Origin: Hyaloraphidium curvatum
Taxonomy: Eukaryota > Monoblepharomycota > Hyaloraphidiomycetes > Hyaloraphidiales > Hyaloraphidiaceae
Reading direction: 5' to 3'
Length of the DNA stretch: 64,000 bases
Assembly (NCBI GenBank): GCA_025558095.1
Contig: JAIVFI010000033.1
Location: forward strand, 124,001-188,000
The notes under the pieces were generated by a model. It worked only from the letters and a program-made list of their open reading frames with translations. It did no database searches and was not told the origin of the DNA. Below, one piece after another: positions 21,739 to 32,523 of this stretch. The number at the start of each line of letters is the position of its first letter. Position 1 is the first letter of the stretch. Position numbers and translations under genes: made by a program.

Positions 21739-22691
21739 GGTGCGGGGGAGAGGGTGCTGGCAGAGGGCCGCGTCGGACGACGCAAGCCCGCACGAAGAAG
21801 CAAAACAGCCGGTTCCGAAGCACGAAGCAGGCCTTGGGGAGCCTGCGAGGTGGCCAACGAAGCTCGGTGCCGAAGAGATTCAGATGAGATATACTCCGTC
21901 GCTCCGTGCGGCCGAAACTCCGTTGGCGGGGATTCCGGACGAGAGCGCGTGCGAATGTCAAAGCCGTTCGATTCCTGCCGGGGAGCAAGACAGTTTAGGC
22001 CTTGGAGAGTATTACGGAGGCCTTGAGGCGTGGAAACACCGACCTTGGTGTGCGGGAGAGTGCCGGAGGCCGGCCCGGAAGCGGCCGGTACGAGTGCGGG
22101 CGATTCTTCCGCTTCACACCCGCACCGGTCACTCTGCATCTCCACAGCACCGAGTGAGCGGGCTAAATCCACACGATGCTAAACATTGAGGAACGCCATC
22201 AGGATCATCCCTCTTGTGTCGCGCCGTATGGTCGCGATTGACTTGTTCCGTCTGTTGCCCAACGTTTTCGGACGTGATGAGGCCCTTTCCTGCCCTGTTT
22301 GCCGGATGGAACGCGCGCACTTCTTCGTTCCTAGCTGCCTTCCTGTCTGACTGACGACTAACTCACTTTGCAGTTTGACGCCGACCCCATTCGCGTAAGC
22401 TACTGATCGGGTGACCGATGTCCAAGCCAATTGAGGCGCCAATCGAGGCGGCATGTCCATCACAACGACGATGTCAAGCAAGCGTAAGGGCAGTGATTTT
22501 CGCAAGCGCTTTGAGTCGCGCGTTTGGAATCCCCTCGTGTGGCGGGGCTCGTTTTCTGCGGCTCGGCTGCTTGCCACTGCCGCCCGCGCTTCTAATTGGA
22601 AACGCTCCGGGGGACGCACACAAAAGGGCTCTTCGTAGGTCCAGCAACCACCAACAACCCTTTTTGCAACCTCTCCTTACTTCGGAGCAAC
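21739..22691. promoter_or_regulatory. Long divergent upstream region
   Basis: 950 bp between the divergent Zn2Cys6 factor and a small unknown gene, the longest apparently gene-free stretch in this part of the window. Open frames here lack protein-like composition. No repeat or RNA gene was recognised. It is a plausible complex promoter for the regulator. Confidence 0.5.
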
Positions 22692-23319
22692 ATGTCCGGC
22701 CCCGCCGACGCCGCGAAGCCGACCGTTGGCGCGCCCGCCTCTCCCGTGATCCAAATGTCGGTCACGCCTCCCGCGCCGGTTGCCCCCACGCTCGCCATGT
22801 CGGTCACGCCGCCGACGCTGGCGCGCGCCAAGAACCCCAACATCGACGCCGCTTTGGGCCCCGAGCACGAGACGGAGGCGCAGACGACGGAGGGCCTCCC
22901 CGTGCCAGGCACCGGCGCTCGGAGAGGCTCGGTCGCTTCGGCCGGCTCGAAGGGGTCGAGGAAGAGTTTCGCCGAGTCGATCATGACCGTGCTGAGCACA
23001 AGTGGTCGCGTTATCAAGGTGAGTCCCGTATCGTTGCCTCTGTCGGACGTGAGGGACTGAACCTGGGGGATGGAAACAGAAAGGCGTGCACAAAGCCGGA
23101 AAGGCTATCGAGGAGGGCCTCGCCGCACCGTAAGTTGCCTCTCCATCGACTCGAATGGCCGGAAGGGCATGGATGTCCGCTCGGGCCATTCCTCTTTTTG
23201 GTGCTTTGCGAACCATTCTGATGTGACTCACGCGCTGTCCCCCGCCCAGGTACAAGTACCTGGACGATCTGCCCCCAGAGGAAGCCGCTGCCGCTGCCTC
23301 GGCTATTCGTCCTTTCTAA
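22692..23319 (+). CDS. Small Pro/Ala/Ser-rich protein, unknown
   Basis: Three exons (22692-23018, 23080-23129, 23250-23319) give 148 residues. I do not recognise it. The N-terminus is low complexity with MSVTPP twice (QMSVTPPAPVAPTLAMSVTPP). It is followed by a Ser/Lys-rich stretch (RKSFAESIMTVLS) and a short amphipathic C-terminus made by splicing (GVHKAGKAIEEGLAAPYKYLDDLPPEE). All junctions are good GT-AG pairs and end in an in-frame TAA. It is probably cytosolic and largely disordered. Confidence 0.6.
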
Positions 23320-23445
23320 ACTCGCGGACTTGCGGCTGAATCGGACTCTTCTGGTGACCGCCGTGTGGGGCGCAGTGGTGGACAACATACGAGTGACGGA
23401 TCAGGATAATGTAAATCGACACCTCGATTCATGCGTTGAGCTTCT

Positions 23446-24270
23446 TCATTTCGCGGCCGTCGTCCTGGCATCCGGCGTCGGGTGTCCCGCGGTCCAGCCT
23501 CCTTCCTGTTGCCGTCGCCGATATTCGGTCACTATCACCATTCGCAGAGGGTCCCGATAGGTTTCCAGGGGAGGTACGACCAGCGTCGGGTCCTTGGCTG
23601 CCTCGTCCGCCATCCTGACGAGGATTTTCATGGGCAGAAGCGGATCCGAGGCCTCCAACGCCTCGCACTCGGAAGAGCTCATTGGCCCGCCCTTTGGAAG
23701 CTGCTGTCAGGCGAAGCGACTGCCACCAAAAGACATACGTGAGCTCACCTGATGCCGTAGAGTGCTTTTGCTGGCTTCCGATAGCCGCTCATAGTACCCA
23801 CGATCCCGGGAACAGAGGTACCGTTTCACCTCCACGTGGGCCGCCACCAGGTCGCAAATCTGCTTCGGCAGCCCCAAGTCAAACAGATATTCCGCGCCAA
23901 TGGTCTCGTGTCCAACGATTCCCCAAGTCACGGTTCCGCCGTCGGCCGCCGGGTCCGTCATGTGCTCGTGGAACTGGTGAGGGGAAAGGTGGCCAACATC
24001 GTGGAGCAGAGCGGCCAGGACGGCGCTCTCCCGCGACACGGGCAGCGTCGCAATTTTGGAATCGTTGTCGTAGAAGGTGCCGGCGAAGTGCCCGGCCTGG
24101 AGCGCGTGCTCGAGCTGGGAAACAGGTTCGCCTATGTACCCGCGGTCTCGGGCTTCGCCCAGCTGGGAAAGGAGGATCTCGCACGTCCTCTCGGCAAAAG
24201 CCAAGGCGTCGACATAGCCCGGTGCCGACGGCATTGAAGGCTCGGGAGCGGACGAAGCTACCGTTGTCAT
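23446..24270 (-). CDS. HD-domain oxygenase of the PhnZ/TmpB type
   Basis: Two exons (24270-23749 and 23691-23446) give 255 residues. It keeps the signatures of the mixed-valent di-iron HD oxygenases that cleave C-P bonds: the Y.GEPVSQLEHALQ lid with Tyr and Glu, LHDVGH, H..IGAEYL, HVEVKRYLC, the splice-restored RHQGGPM and a final ADEAAK that supplies the last Asp ligand. Known members oxidise 1-hydroxy-aminophosphonates. No partner dioxygenase (PhnY-like) is next to it. The fold is well supported; the phosphonate substrate is an inference. An in-frame codon at 24480 could extend the N-terminus, but 24270 fits the family length better. Confidence 0.8.
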
Positions 24271-24810
24271 GGCCACGAGCGGCGGTTCGAACTTTGAACA
24301 TTGACCCGCGGCCCTGCCCGCGGCCTGAGTCTTCGTGCCTCTCCTTCCGGGTTCCGACAGATACCACCTGGTAGCCAGATTGCCAAAACTGCTGAAGCAG
24401 TGAAAACGAGCTCTGGTTTGCTTCCCGAGCCCGAGATGCGACAACTGAGTCATCAACAGGTCGACCAGACGTTGGGCCACGGACAGCTTCGAGCTTCGAC
24501 GAGGACCGCTCTAGTCCCGCCGTTCTACGTACAAGCGTGACGGTGCAGCGTATCTACAATGCTCGGTATCGTGAAACCCTTCCCAGGGGTCCACTGTTTG
24601 GTGTGGCCAACCTTGGCCAAGGGCCGCAACGAGGCGGCAAACAACTTGTAACGACGACGCAGCAAGGGTCCCGAATGACAACAAGATAGCATGAAGCAGC
24701 AGCGGTCCGCCGGCGGTCCGCCGGGTCCGATCGGCGGCGAGGGTCCTTGTCTCCCAGCGCCGCCCCTCCCCGCCGGGCTCTCCGGGCACCGGCGGGGTCC
24801 AGCGCACGGC
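24271..24810. other. Intergenic region, nothing recognised
   Basis: 540 bp between two minus-strand genes. I saw no coding signal with the codon bias of the neighbours, no repeat and no RNA gene. Confidence 0.4.
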
Positions 24811-25134
24811 TCAGAAATGCGAGGCGCCGTAAATGCTCCCGCTGGCCATGTCGGCGCAGAGGGCGGCGGCGATATCGTCGAAGAGGCGGCGCCATTCGTC
24901 GGCGGAGACGACGCCGTTGGAGCGGGCCGCGTGGAGGCTGCGGAGGGCCGTGTCAGCGGGCGGTGGGGGCGGAGAGGGCGGCGGAGCTTACGCTTGGAGG
25001 AAAGGAACCTTGTCCCGGGCCGAGCAGGCCCGATTCGAGAAAGTTTGGAGCAGCGCCGCCCGGCCGACGGGGTCCCTCTTTTCCGAGTGGACCTCGAGGC
25101 TGCGGAGGAGCCCAGGCAGCGAAGCGGAGCTCAT
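24811..25134 (-). CDS. Small hypothetical protein (89 residues)
   Basis: Two exons (25134-24992 and 24937-24811) joined by a GTAAGC...CGCAG intron of 54 bp in phase 2. The product reads SASLPGLLRSLEVHSEKRD at its start and SADEWRRLFDDIAAALCADM near its end. It is predicted helical with no membrane segment and no family that I know. Both exons use the G/C-ending codons typical of neighbouring genes, which is the main reason for calling it. The start could be an upstream Met at 25221. Confidence 0.5.
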
Positions 25135-25753
25135 TGTGTTGGAGAAGTGGTAGAGAGGGAGCCGAAGGGGCAGGAGCGCAGTGGAGGCGTGCAGGAGCGG
25201 TCCGGAGTTGCTGTGCCCCAAACTCGGCAGCGGGCTGGAGAGGAGCCAATCTCACAAGAATGGGTTGACTCGTCGAGTGCCGCAGCAACCGATGTTCAGG
25301 AGGCAGGCAGGTGCAAACCAGCTCCGCGATGAATGCTCTTTCGTTCTTCCGAGAAAAGACCCGGAACGGAGGGTTTCGCAGTTTCTCTTTCGCGGGGGCG
25401 TTGCGTAGGAGCTCCGCCCCTAGCAACCCAAAATGGTGCGACGGAGCGGAGGCGCAATCCGACCGTCGCACGTGAAGGCTGCGGGACCTGACTATGCTGG
25501 CAAAGCCACGATATGAGGAAAGCACCTTGAATCGGCCAGAGACAATGGCTTCGAGGACTCCGTTGGCGGGAAGAGCGATCGGACTTCAAAGACACCCGCT
25601 TGATGAAACTGCCGCTACCTGCGGTCTTCACGAATCCATTCATCGATCTAGTACTGTCGTCTGTCCGTAAGTTCTGTCGCCGCCGCGATCGCACCCGTCC
25701 CGCCCAGCCGTCCAGGTCCGCTTCACACGTCATGTCCTCCCCTGCAACGTTCG
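25135..25753. other. Intergenic region, nothing recognised
   Basis: About 620 bp between the small hypothetical gene and the 3' end of the DUF3712-like gene. Reading frames on both strands here lack neighbour-like codon bias. No repeat or RNA gene was seen. Confidence 0.4.
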
Positions 25754-27527
25754 TCACGCCAGCGCCACACCGACCGTCACCCCCTTCTGCCTGTACCCAA
25801 CCGTCCCCAGCTTCGCCAGGTCGTATTCCCCGACCGTGACCCCCATCTCGGCCTCGACGTCCACCGTCAGCCTGAGCCCGCCCTCGGCCACCTGCGAGAC
25901 GATGCCCGTCAGCGCCGGGATCGAGATCAGCGGGGCCATGGGGAGCGCGGGGGACACGGTCGAGGTGGCGGCGGGGAGCTGGATGGGGGAAGCGAGCGGG
26001 GTTTCGGTGAGGGTGCCGAGCGGCGTCGGGCCGCTGGTGGAGGCGGCGGGGAGGAAGGAGGAGAAGAGGTTCATGGAGCTCTGCGTCGGGATCGGCGCCG
26101 CCGAGGGCGGGATCGTCACGCGCGCCTCGACGCCAGTGACGGCCATGGGGCAGTCGAACGGGTTGCGCATGCGCAGGCGGCTGCGGATCTTGCCCGACCA
26201 GAGGTCCGCGGCCGAAGGGAGCATGAGCTCGGCGGACTCGATGAACGGGTCGGGGAGGCCCGGCAGTGCGGAGCGGATGGAGAGGGAGGAGACGGCGCCC
26301 GACAGGTAGGGGATGGGGGTCGAGCCGGGGTAGCCGCGGATCACGACCGTCGAGGGGTTGTTGGTGAGGTAGGATTGCAGCAGGGCGAGGCCGGTACGGC
26401 AGGCGGCAGGGTGTGTGGGGTCCGGGTGGAAGGTGGCGAGCACCGAGGGGAGCTCGTTGACGCCGGGGAGGAGCTTGAGGTTGGGCATGAGGATCGAGCC
26501 GAGCGGCACGAGCTTCTCGGGGCCGCTGGCCTCGGCCGCATCGTCCGAGCCGGCGAAATCGTCGTCTGAGGGCGCGGGGGGCACCACGGGGGCGAGAAGG
26601 ATGAAGGAGACGTCGCCCAGATCGGCCGTGATCGGTGCGGGGTTGACGAGCTTCGCGGGCGACGTCATCTGGATCCCGCGCGGCGTGCCAGAGAGCACCT
26701 GGACCGAAGTGACCGAGACGTCCGCGAGCCCTGCCATCCCTGGAAATGGAGAGATGAAATGTGAGTTAAACAGGTCCTGTGCACCGGGGAGGAGGACGAC
26801 GAGGCCCGCCAGGACGTGGTGCTGTCCTTCGTCACGCCACTTGGCCCATTCGGCCCATCGACTGGGCTTTTGACAGCCCGCCACAATCCCGCAACCGACC
26901 CCAGGAATGCCCACCTTTCATCTTGACGGCCTTCTCGAGCCAGCCGCCCCTGATCCCGACCCAGCCGCCCAGCGCGCCGACGCCGACCCTGCCGCGCATG
27001 CCGACGACGAACTCCTCGCCGCGCATCATCTCGCCGGCGAACGCGTCGAACTCTGCGGGGTCCGTGACTGTGACGCGGGCCTCGACGGCGAGCGAGGCGT
27101 CCGCGGCGCCGGCGGCCAGGCCGATGGGCGGCATGGGCAGCGAGGCGATGGGCACGAAGCGCTCGCTGCCGTCGGCGTCGTGTGCGATGCGGCAGATGTC
27201 GACGGGGCCCTCGAACTCGACGGTCGCGGCGACGGGGACGGCGAGCGGGAGGCCCATCGCGCCGTCGACGGCCATCGCGAAGCCCTTCTCGTCGAAGCGC
27301 GCGAGGCGCATCGCGCGGAACGCGAGCGACGACCGCGCGACGAGCGCCGTCAGCAGCCGCGGAAGGACGACGCGCGCGAGCAGCGGGGGCAGCAGCAGCG
27401 CGAACAGCAGGAGGCGCAGGTGCGCCAGCGGCGCGCCCACCAGCGCAGACAGCGCAGACAGCGGGTGCGCCAGCGCGCCCGCCACGCTCGACAGCAGCGA
27501 CGGCTGCAGGGTCTGCTGCGCGGCCAT
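25754..27527 (-). CDS. Membrane-anchored DUF3712-like protein
   Basis: Two exons (27527-26915 and 26739-25754) with an intron of 175 bp, long for this window, give 532 residues. One or two N-terminal hydrophobic segments (LRLLLFALLLPPLLARVVLP) are followed by beta-rich extracellular-type sequence. Repeated blocks such as MGLPLAVPVAATVEF, LADVSVTSVQVLSGTP and RMRNPFDCPMAVTGVEARV resemble the LEA-like strands of fungal DUF3712 proteins. The C-terminus carries an Ala/Pro/Thr-rich linker and ends TVGEYDLAKL..TVGVALA. Function is not known for the family; attachment to the vacuolar or plasma membrane is an inference. The family match is moderate. Confidence 0.65.
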
Positions 27528-27948
27528 CGCGGTGCTGTGAATGATGTGCGGAGTTGCTTTCTCGAAGCAGGGGCTCGTCACATGCTTTCACCTGTTGCCG
27601 GTCTTCCAGCCGACGCCTCGGCCACAGACGGGCCGTGGAAAGTTCTGGTACACGATCTCCAAATGCCAGTCCTCGTAAGTGGCAGCGCGGAGTCTTGAAG
27701 AGCTTACCTTGCTCTCTGGCCCGCAATCAGCTTCACTCCGGACAATCCTCCTGACAATCGAGCCGATGCATCCCACCGCTAGCTGGCAGCATTCAGTTTC
27801 ATCCACACTCGTCCCATCGAGTAAAGTCCAGGTCGATTCCACACGGGTTTCGCTTGGGGGACGGAGCCGTTCTGGGCCGCACACCCGATCAGAGCTCCTA
27901 CGCGTCCACGCCGGCCAACTCCACTCGAAAGCGAAGCCGCGGAGCGAC
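27528..27948. promoter_or_regulatory. Divergent promoter region
   Basis: 421 bp between the starts of the DUF3712-like gene (minus) and the TPR-MBL gene (plus). No distinct element was recognised; a regulatory role is inferred from arrangement only. Confidence 0.45.
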
Positions 27949-29397
27949 ATGTCCGGCTCCGGCGGCTTCTTCGGCAGCATCTCGAACATCTTCAAGTCCT
28001 CCGGAGCGAGCTCGGCCGCCCCGCACTCCGCCATCCCGGCCTGCCCTCCGCAGCTGTCGGAGCCCTCGCTGCGCGCGATCCTCGCCCACAAGAAGAAGGG
28101 AAACGGTACAACGCTCGGCTCGCCTGGATTGAGCGTCTGCTTATGCTCACCGTCAGACGCCTTTGCGGCGGAGGACTTTTCCGCCGCCCTCGCCGAGTAC
28201 TCAAAGGCCATTGCCCAGTTCTCGTCCCCCGCGCCGCCCGCGCCGCCCCCCGGCCCCGGACCTCCCGCTCCCCTGACCGCGGAGGACCTCCATTCCCTCT
28301 CCCAACCCTCCCTCGCCCTCTCCGCCCTCCTCTCGAACCGCTCCGCCGCGCACCTCCGCCTGGGCTCCCCCGCCCCGGCCCTCGCCGACGCCGACGCCGC
28401 CGTTTCCCTCCGCCCGGGCTGGGTGAAGGGCCATTTCCGGCGCGGCGAGGCGCTGCTGGACCTGGAACGCCCCGACACCGCGCGGGAGGCGTTCGCGGCC
28501 GCGCTGGAGCGGTCGCCGAGGGACAAAAAGGTCGCGGAGCGGCTGTTCTGCGCCGAAGTAGGGATCCGGAACGCCAAGCACGGGGTGCTGGTGCATTCGC
28601 TGTTCCCGGGGAGGGGGGAGTACTGCCGGGCGTCGATCAACCCGGTCTCGAAGCTCATCTACCAGTTCGCCAACGAGCTGAGGAACTTTGTCCACCTCGT
28701 TGGGGACGCGCGGACAAAGGAGGTCGTCGCGATCGACCCCTGCTGGGACGCGGACGGGATCGCCAAGTCCGCCAAGGCGCGCGGGTGGAAGGTCGTCGGC
28801 ATCGTCGTCACGCACGGCCACTTTGACCACGTCGGCGGCCTCCCGCCGCCGCCCTTCAACAGCTACCGCATCCGTGTGTCGGGCCTGGCCGCGATGCTCA
28901 AGAAGTTCCCGCACGCGCGGGCCTACGCGCACCCGGACGACTTTCCGCAGATCCTGGAGCACAACCCGGAGCTCGAGAAGGAGCGCGCGCGGTTCGTCTT
29001 CACTCCGGACGGCACCGAGCTGGACTGCTTCTCGGGCCGCTCCCTCCGCGGAGTCTTTTTGCACACGCCGGGGCACACCCCGGGGTCACAATCGCTCGTG
29101 CTCTCCTCGCGGGCGCATCAGGACGCGCCGCCGCTGCTGTTTTCCGGGGACCTGGTGTTCCCATCGTCGTGCGGACGCATGGACTTTCCCGAGTCCGATC
29201 CGCAGGTGTTCATGCGGACGCTGGAGACGGCGCTGGACGGGCTGCCGGACGAGACGGCGATTTACCCAGGGCATGACTACGGCTCATATGTGCTCAGGCT
29301 CGGGACGGAGCGCGAGCGGGGGATGGTGGGCAAGGCCGGGGTCGCGAGGCTCATTGCGGAGATGGCGGCCGAGGCCGAGATGCAGAACTTGAAGTGA
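27949..29397 (+). CDS. TPR plus metallo-beta-lactamase fusion hydrolase
   Basis: Two exons (27949-28105 and 28157-29397) give 465 residues. After a Gly/Ser-rich start there is a TPR-like helical region (KKKGNDAFAAEDFSAALAEYSKAI, then LLSNRSAAHLRLGSP and GWVKGHFRRGEALLDLERP), like co-chaperone TPRs. A complete MBL-fold hydrolase follows with THGHFDHVGG, HTPGHTPGS, SGDLVF and YPGHDYG, which supply all metal ligands. The hydrolase part is closest in style to glyoxalase II / persulfide dioxygenase-type enzymes. The intron is 51 bp and stop-free, so its retention would only insert 17 residues; the TPR motif is continuous only when it is removed. Confidence 0.85.
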   Translation: MSGSGGFFGSISNIFKSSGASSAAPHSAIPACPPQLSEPSLRAILAHKKKGNGTTLGSPGLSVCLCSPSDAFAAEDFSAALAEYSKAIAQFSSPAPPAPPPGPGPPAPLTAEDLHSLSQPSLALSALLSNRSAAHLRLGSPAPALADADAAVSLRPGWVKGHFRRGEALLDLERPDTAREAFAAALERSPRDKKVAERLFCAEVGIRNAKHGVLVHSLFPGRGEYCRASINPVSKLIYQFANELRNFVHLVGDARTKEVVAIDPCWDADGIAKSAKARGWKVVGIVVTHGHFDHVGGLPPPPFNSYRIRVSGLAAMLKKFPHARAYAHPDDFPQILEHNPELEKERARFVFTPDGTELDCFSGRSLRGVFLHTPGHTPGSQSLVLSSRAHQDAPPLLFSGDLVFPSSCGRMDFPESDPQVFMRTLETALDGLPDETAIYPGHDYGSYVLRLGTERERGMVGKAGVARLIAEMAAEAEMQNLK

Positions 29398-29563
29398 ATA
29401 ATGAATGCATTCCCAATTCATGACACATTGCGCTGAAACCCCAGCGGAATCCAACTGTACAGGTTAACTTTGCAGACGCATCCAGTCCAACGGCAAGCGT
29501 GCCGGCTCCAGGTACCCGCCATGTGGCGGGGCGCTATAGCGTCCTGCAGCCGGAAACGGGCGC

Positions 29564-30176
29564 TCAGGCCCCGGGCGGCTTGGCCTCCTCCTTGGTCTCG
29601 GCGGCGTAGGCCGGCGGCAGCGCCGGGTCCTTCTCGAGGTAGGCCGGCAGCGCCTCCTCCATGGCCTTGACGTCGACGGGCTTGACCGGAACCGGGGCAG
29701 CGGCGGCGGCGGGGGCGACCTCCTTCTTCTGGCGGCGGGCGAGGAGGAAGAGGACCAGGCCGGCGATGGCGGCGATGGCGACGACCGCGGCGACGATGAT
29801 GCCGCACATGGCGCCCATGGAGATGGTGGCGGACTTGGGGGTCGCGCTCAGGGCCGAGGCGCCGCCGACGAGCTGGGGGCAGTTCTGCTCCAGGTAGTAG
29901 ACGAAGCGCGAGTCGAGGCACTGCAGCATGCGCGTCAGCCGGTCGGGCGAGCGCAAACACAATCCGGCCTTTCCCACCCTGACACAGGTGCTGTATGCCT
30001 GGTTGTTGACGTACTCATCACAAGCTAGAAGAAGTTAGCAGTTTATAGAGGTGAGAGAGCAGTTTGGAGGACGGACGGAAAACCCACCTTGCGTGACCGA
30101 CGAGATCTCATTGATCCTGTTCAGCGTGGCCTGGGGGCACACGGAGCCGCATTTGCGGCTGTTGCTCATGTGGCAC
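29564..30176 (-). CDS. Cys-rich type I membrane protein, 5' end unresolved
   Basis: Two exons are clear (30176-30088 and 30024-29564). The ectodomain holds paired cysteines (SRKCGSVCPQ, ACDEYVNNQAYSTC, GLCLRSPDRL, LQCLDSRFVYYLEQNCPQ). A strong transmembrane helix (GIIVAAVVAIAAIAGLVLFLLA) and a short basic, then Pro/Ala/Glu-rich cytoplasmic tail follow. No signal peptide could be placed. It presumably lies in an exon upstream of the acceptor at 30176, because the frame there is not protein-like. If the Met at 30169 were the start, the protein would lack a signal sequence. The family is not recognised. Confidence 0.6.
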
Positions 30177-30773
30177 CTGTTGCGTGCGCCAGGCGAACAG
30201 ATTCCGGGTACCAGGGCACGAACAGCGGTCCGGCGGGCGAGAGCAGGAACGGCGAACGGATCGCGGTTGCCGGGCAGCCAGGCACGGTCCGACGAGTGAA
30301 ATGCACGATACGGCATGCCGCGGCCGGAGCACAGGCGCGTTTTGGGCGCGGGGCAGGGGGCGGGAGTCAGGACCCGTTTGCTGTGTCCGCAGCGGCGTCG
30401 CCTCCGAAACGGGCGAGCTGACGCCACGGGGCCGCAAGGAGGAACGTACCGATACATGGACATCCTTGAGACGTATCGCGGGGCCGGAGGAGGTCTCGGA
30501 AGGGTTGGGAGAGGGGGGAACACAGCCGGCGGCAAAGAGGCTGTCCTTGCGCTCGATCACTTTTCCCCCCCGCCTGACTCCCGGCGCCCTCGACTTTCTT
30601 GCCAGCGGGAAGTTTGAAGGCAACAGAATCATAATCATCGAAACAGAGCCATATGTACAGTTCTAAGCCCGACCCGAGCGGGCTATTTGAAACAGAGCAT
30701 TCCCAGATCTACAGATCTACAAACCGACGAGACCGACGTCCATCTCTCTCGAAGTCCATCGCAGTAGCTGGTG
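30177..30773. other. Region that may hold a missing 5' exon
   Basis: About 600 bp between the Cys-rich membrane protein and the 3' end of the epimerase gene, both on minus. A signal-peptide exon of the former should be here, but no convincing hydrophobic start was found on the minus strand. Confidence 0.35.
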
Positions 30774-32130
30774 CTATGCGGCAAAGACCAGCGGCCGGGC
30801 GCTCTTGAGCGCCGACGTGTCCGATTCCACTTCCTTTGACCGGAACCCGGTCGCCATCCCCGCGACCGGCTCGTCCGAGACTGTGAGCGTCGCGACCGAC
30901 ATGACGTCGGTGTCCGAGTCCAGGAAAGAGGAAGCATCGCTGTCGCTGACGCTCCCGGTCTCTGAGTCCGTGTCGGCTTCCGAGGCCTCCTCCGCGTCGC
31001 GGCCCTCCAAGAAGGGCGAAGGCGGAGGCGTCGGCAGGCCGATCCGTATGCGGGGGTCCTGGTTCCGAAGGTACCAGTCGACGAACTTGCGCATGCCCTC
31101 CTCGATCGGGTGCTTGGGATCGTACCCGAGCAGCGCCGCGGATTTGGTCAGGTCCGCGTAGGTGATGGGCACGTCGCCCGGCTGGTCGCCCTTCTGGTTG
31201 ATGATGGCCTTCCGGCCCAGGGTGTCCTCGATCGTGGCGATGAACTGGTTCAGGCTCACGACGCGGTTGTTGCCGAGGTTGTAGACCTCGCACGTGCGCG
31301 GGTTGTCCAGCGCGGCGAGAATGCCTGAGACAATGTCGTCGATGAAAGTGTAGTCCCTGCAGGAGCTGCCGTCGCCGAATTTGTCGATCGGGATCCCGCG
31401 AGCGATGCGGTCGACGAACATGTAGGGAGCTGCGGAACAGGAGGTCAGCGAGGCCACAATGCACCCGGAACAAAGATCGTACCCATGTCGGGCCGTCCAC
31501 GAGGGCCGTAGACGGTAAAGAAGCGGAGGCCAGAGACCTTGATGCCGTAAAGGTTGCTGTAGGTCGCGGCGAGCAGCTCGCACGCCTTCTTGGTCGCCGC
31601 GTAGGGGGAAACCGGATTGTCCGTCTTGTCGTCCTCGGCAAAGGGCACCTTGGCGTTCTTGCCGTACACCGAGGACGACGAAGCGTAGACCATGTTGGCG
31701 ACGTTGTACTTCTTGGCCATCTCGAGCATCACGAGCGTGCCGTTGATGTTGGCCTTGACGTAGAGCTCGGGATCCTTGATGGACGGCCGCACGCCGGCGC
31801 GGGCCGCCAGGTGGCAGATCATGTCGGGCCGCTCGCGGGCAAAGATCCGGTCCATGGCCTCCATGTCCGAGATGTCGGCCTTGTAGAATCGGAGCACCCT
31901 GCCGCACGTCCGCGCGGCATCGTCCACGACCGTGAGGTTCTCGCGCTTGACGGCGACATCGTAGTAGTCTGGCGGGCGAGAGAAAGTCAATCGACCGGCC
32001 CACGGCGACGGAGCGCGGTTATCCTACCGTTGACCTCGTCGATAATCACGACGTCGTCCCCGCGGCGAAGGAGGGCCTCGGCAGTGTGGGATCCGATGAA
32101 ACCGGCGCCGCCGGTGACCACGACCTTCAT
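30774..32130 (-). CDS. UDP-glucuronate 4-epimerase-like (extended SDR)
   Basis: Three exons (32130-32028, 31968-31483, 31429-30774) give 414 residues. The NAD-binding GGAGFIGSH, the SSSSVYG serine and the YAATK catalytic Tyr/Lys are present, with [22 protein letters not shown] and [10 protein letters not shown] in the sugar-binding half. This is the pattern of UDP-glucuronate/galacturonate 4-epimerases, which supply acidic sugars for wall or capsule polymers. The C-terminus has an extra tail of about 90 residues rich in Ser, Asp and Glu, absent from most family members and possibly phospho-regulated. Both introns are flanked by conserved residues and keep phase. Confidence 0.87.
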
Positions 32131-32523
32131 GACGTTCGGCCGATGTGCTTGCGGAGAAGAGGGCGGCGATGCGGTGCCGGGGGTCTCCAGCAGCGACGGT
32201 CGGCGCGACGCTGTCCTTTGCGGGAAGCTTCCAAATGCCCCGGTATCGACGAGGCGGACGCGGTCGAAGCGGCTCGAGATATGCGGAGGACTCGAGACGG
32301 TCGGTGCGTCGTTTGGAAACAGGGTGGAGTGGAGGCGGGATCGGCAGCCCTTTATGCGGCCGGCCGCCGCCAAAGGGCTGGCATCCCCCGCCCGGAACGA
32401 TTTTGCCGATCCGACGCGGCCATCAGCACGATCCGCTTGCGCAACCAAAGAGAAGGCGAAACAAATGTAAATCGATCGAAGAAATGAGACATGTTTGGGC
32501 CAGATTCATGAAAGACGGGGCTG
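32131..32523. other. Intergenic, epimerase upstream region
   Basis: 393 bp between the epimerase start and the stop of the next minus-strand gene. Nothing specific was recognised. Confidence 0.4.
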
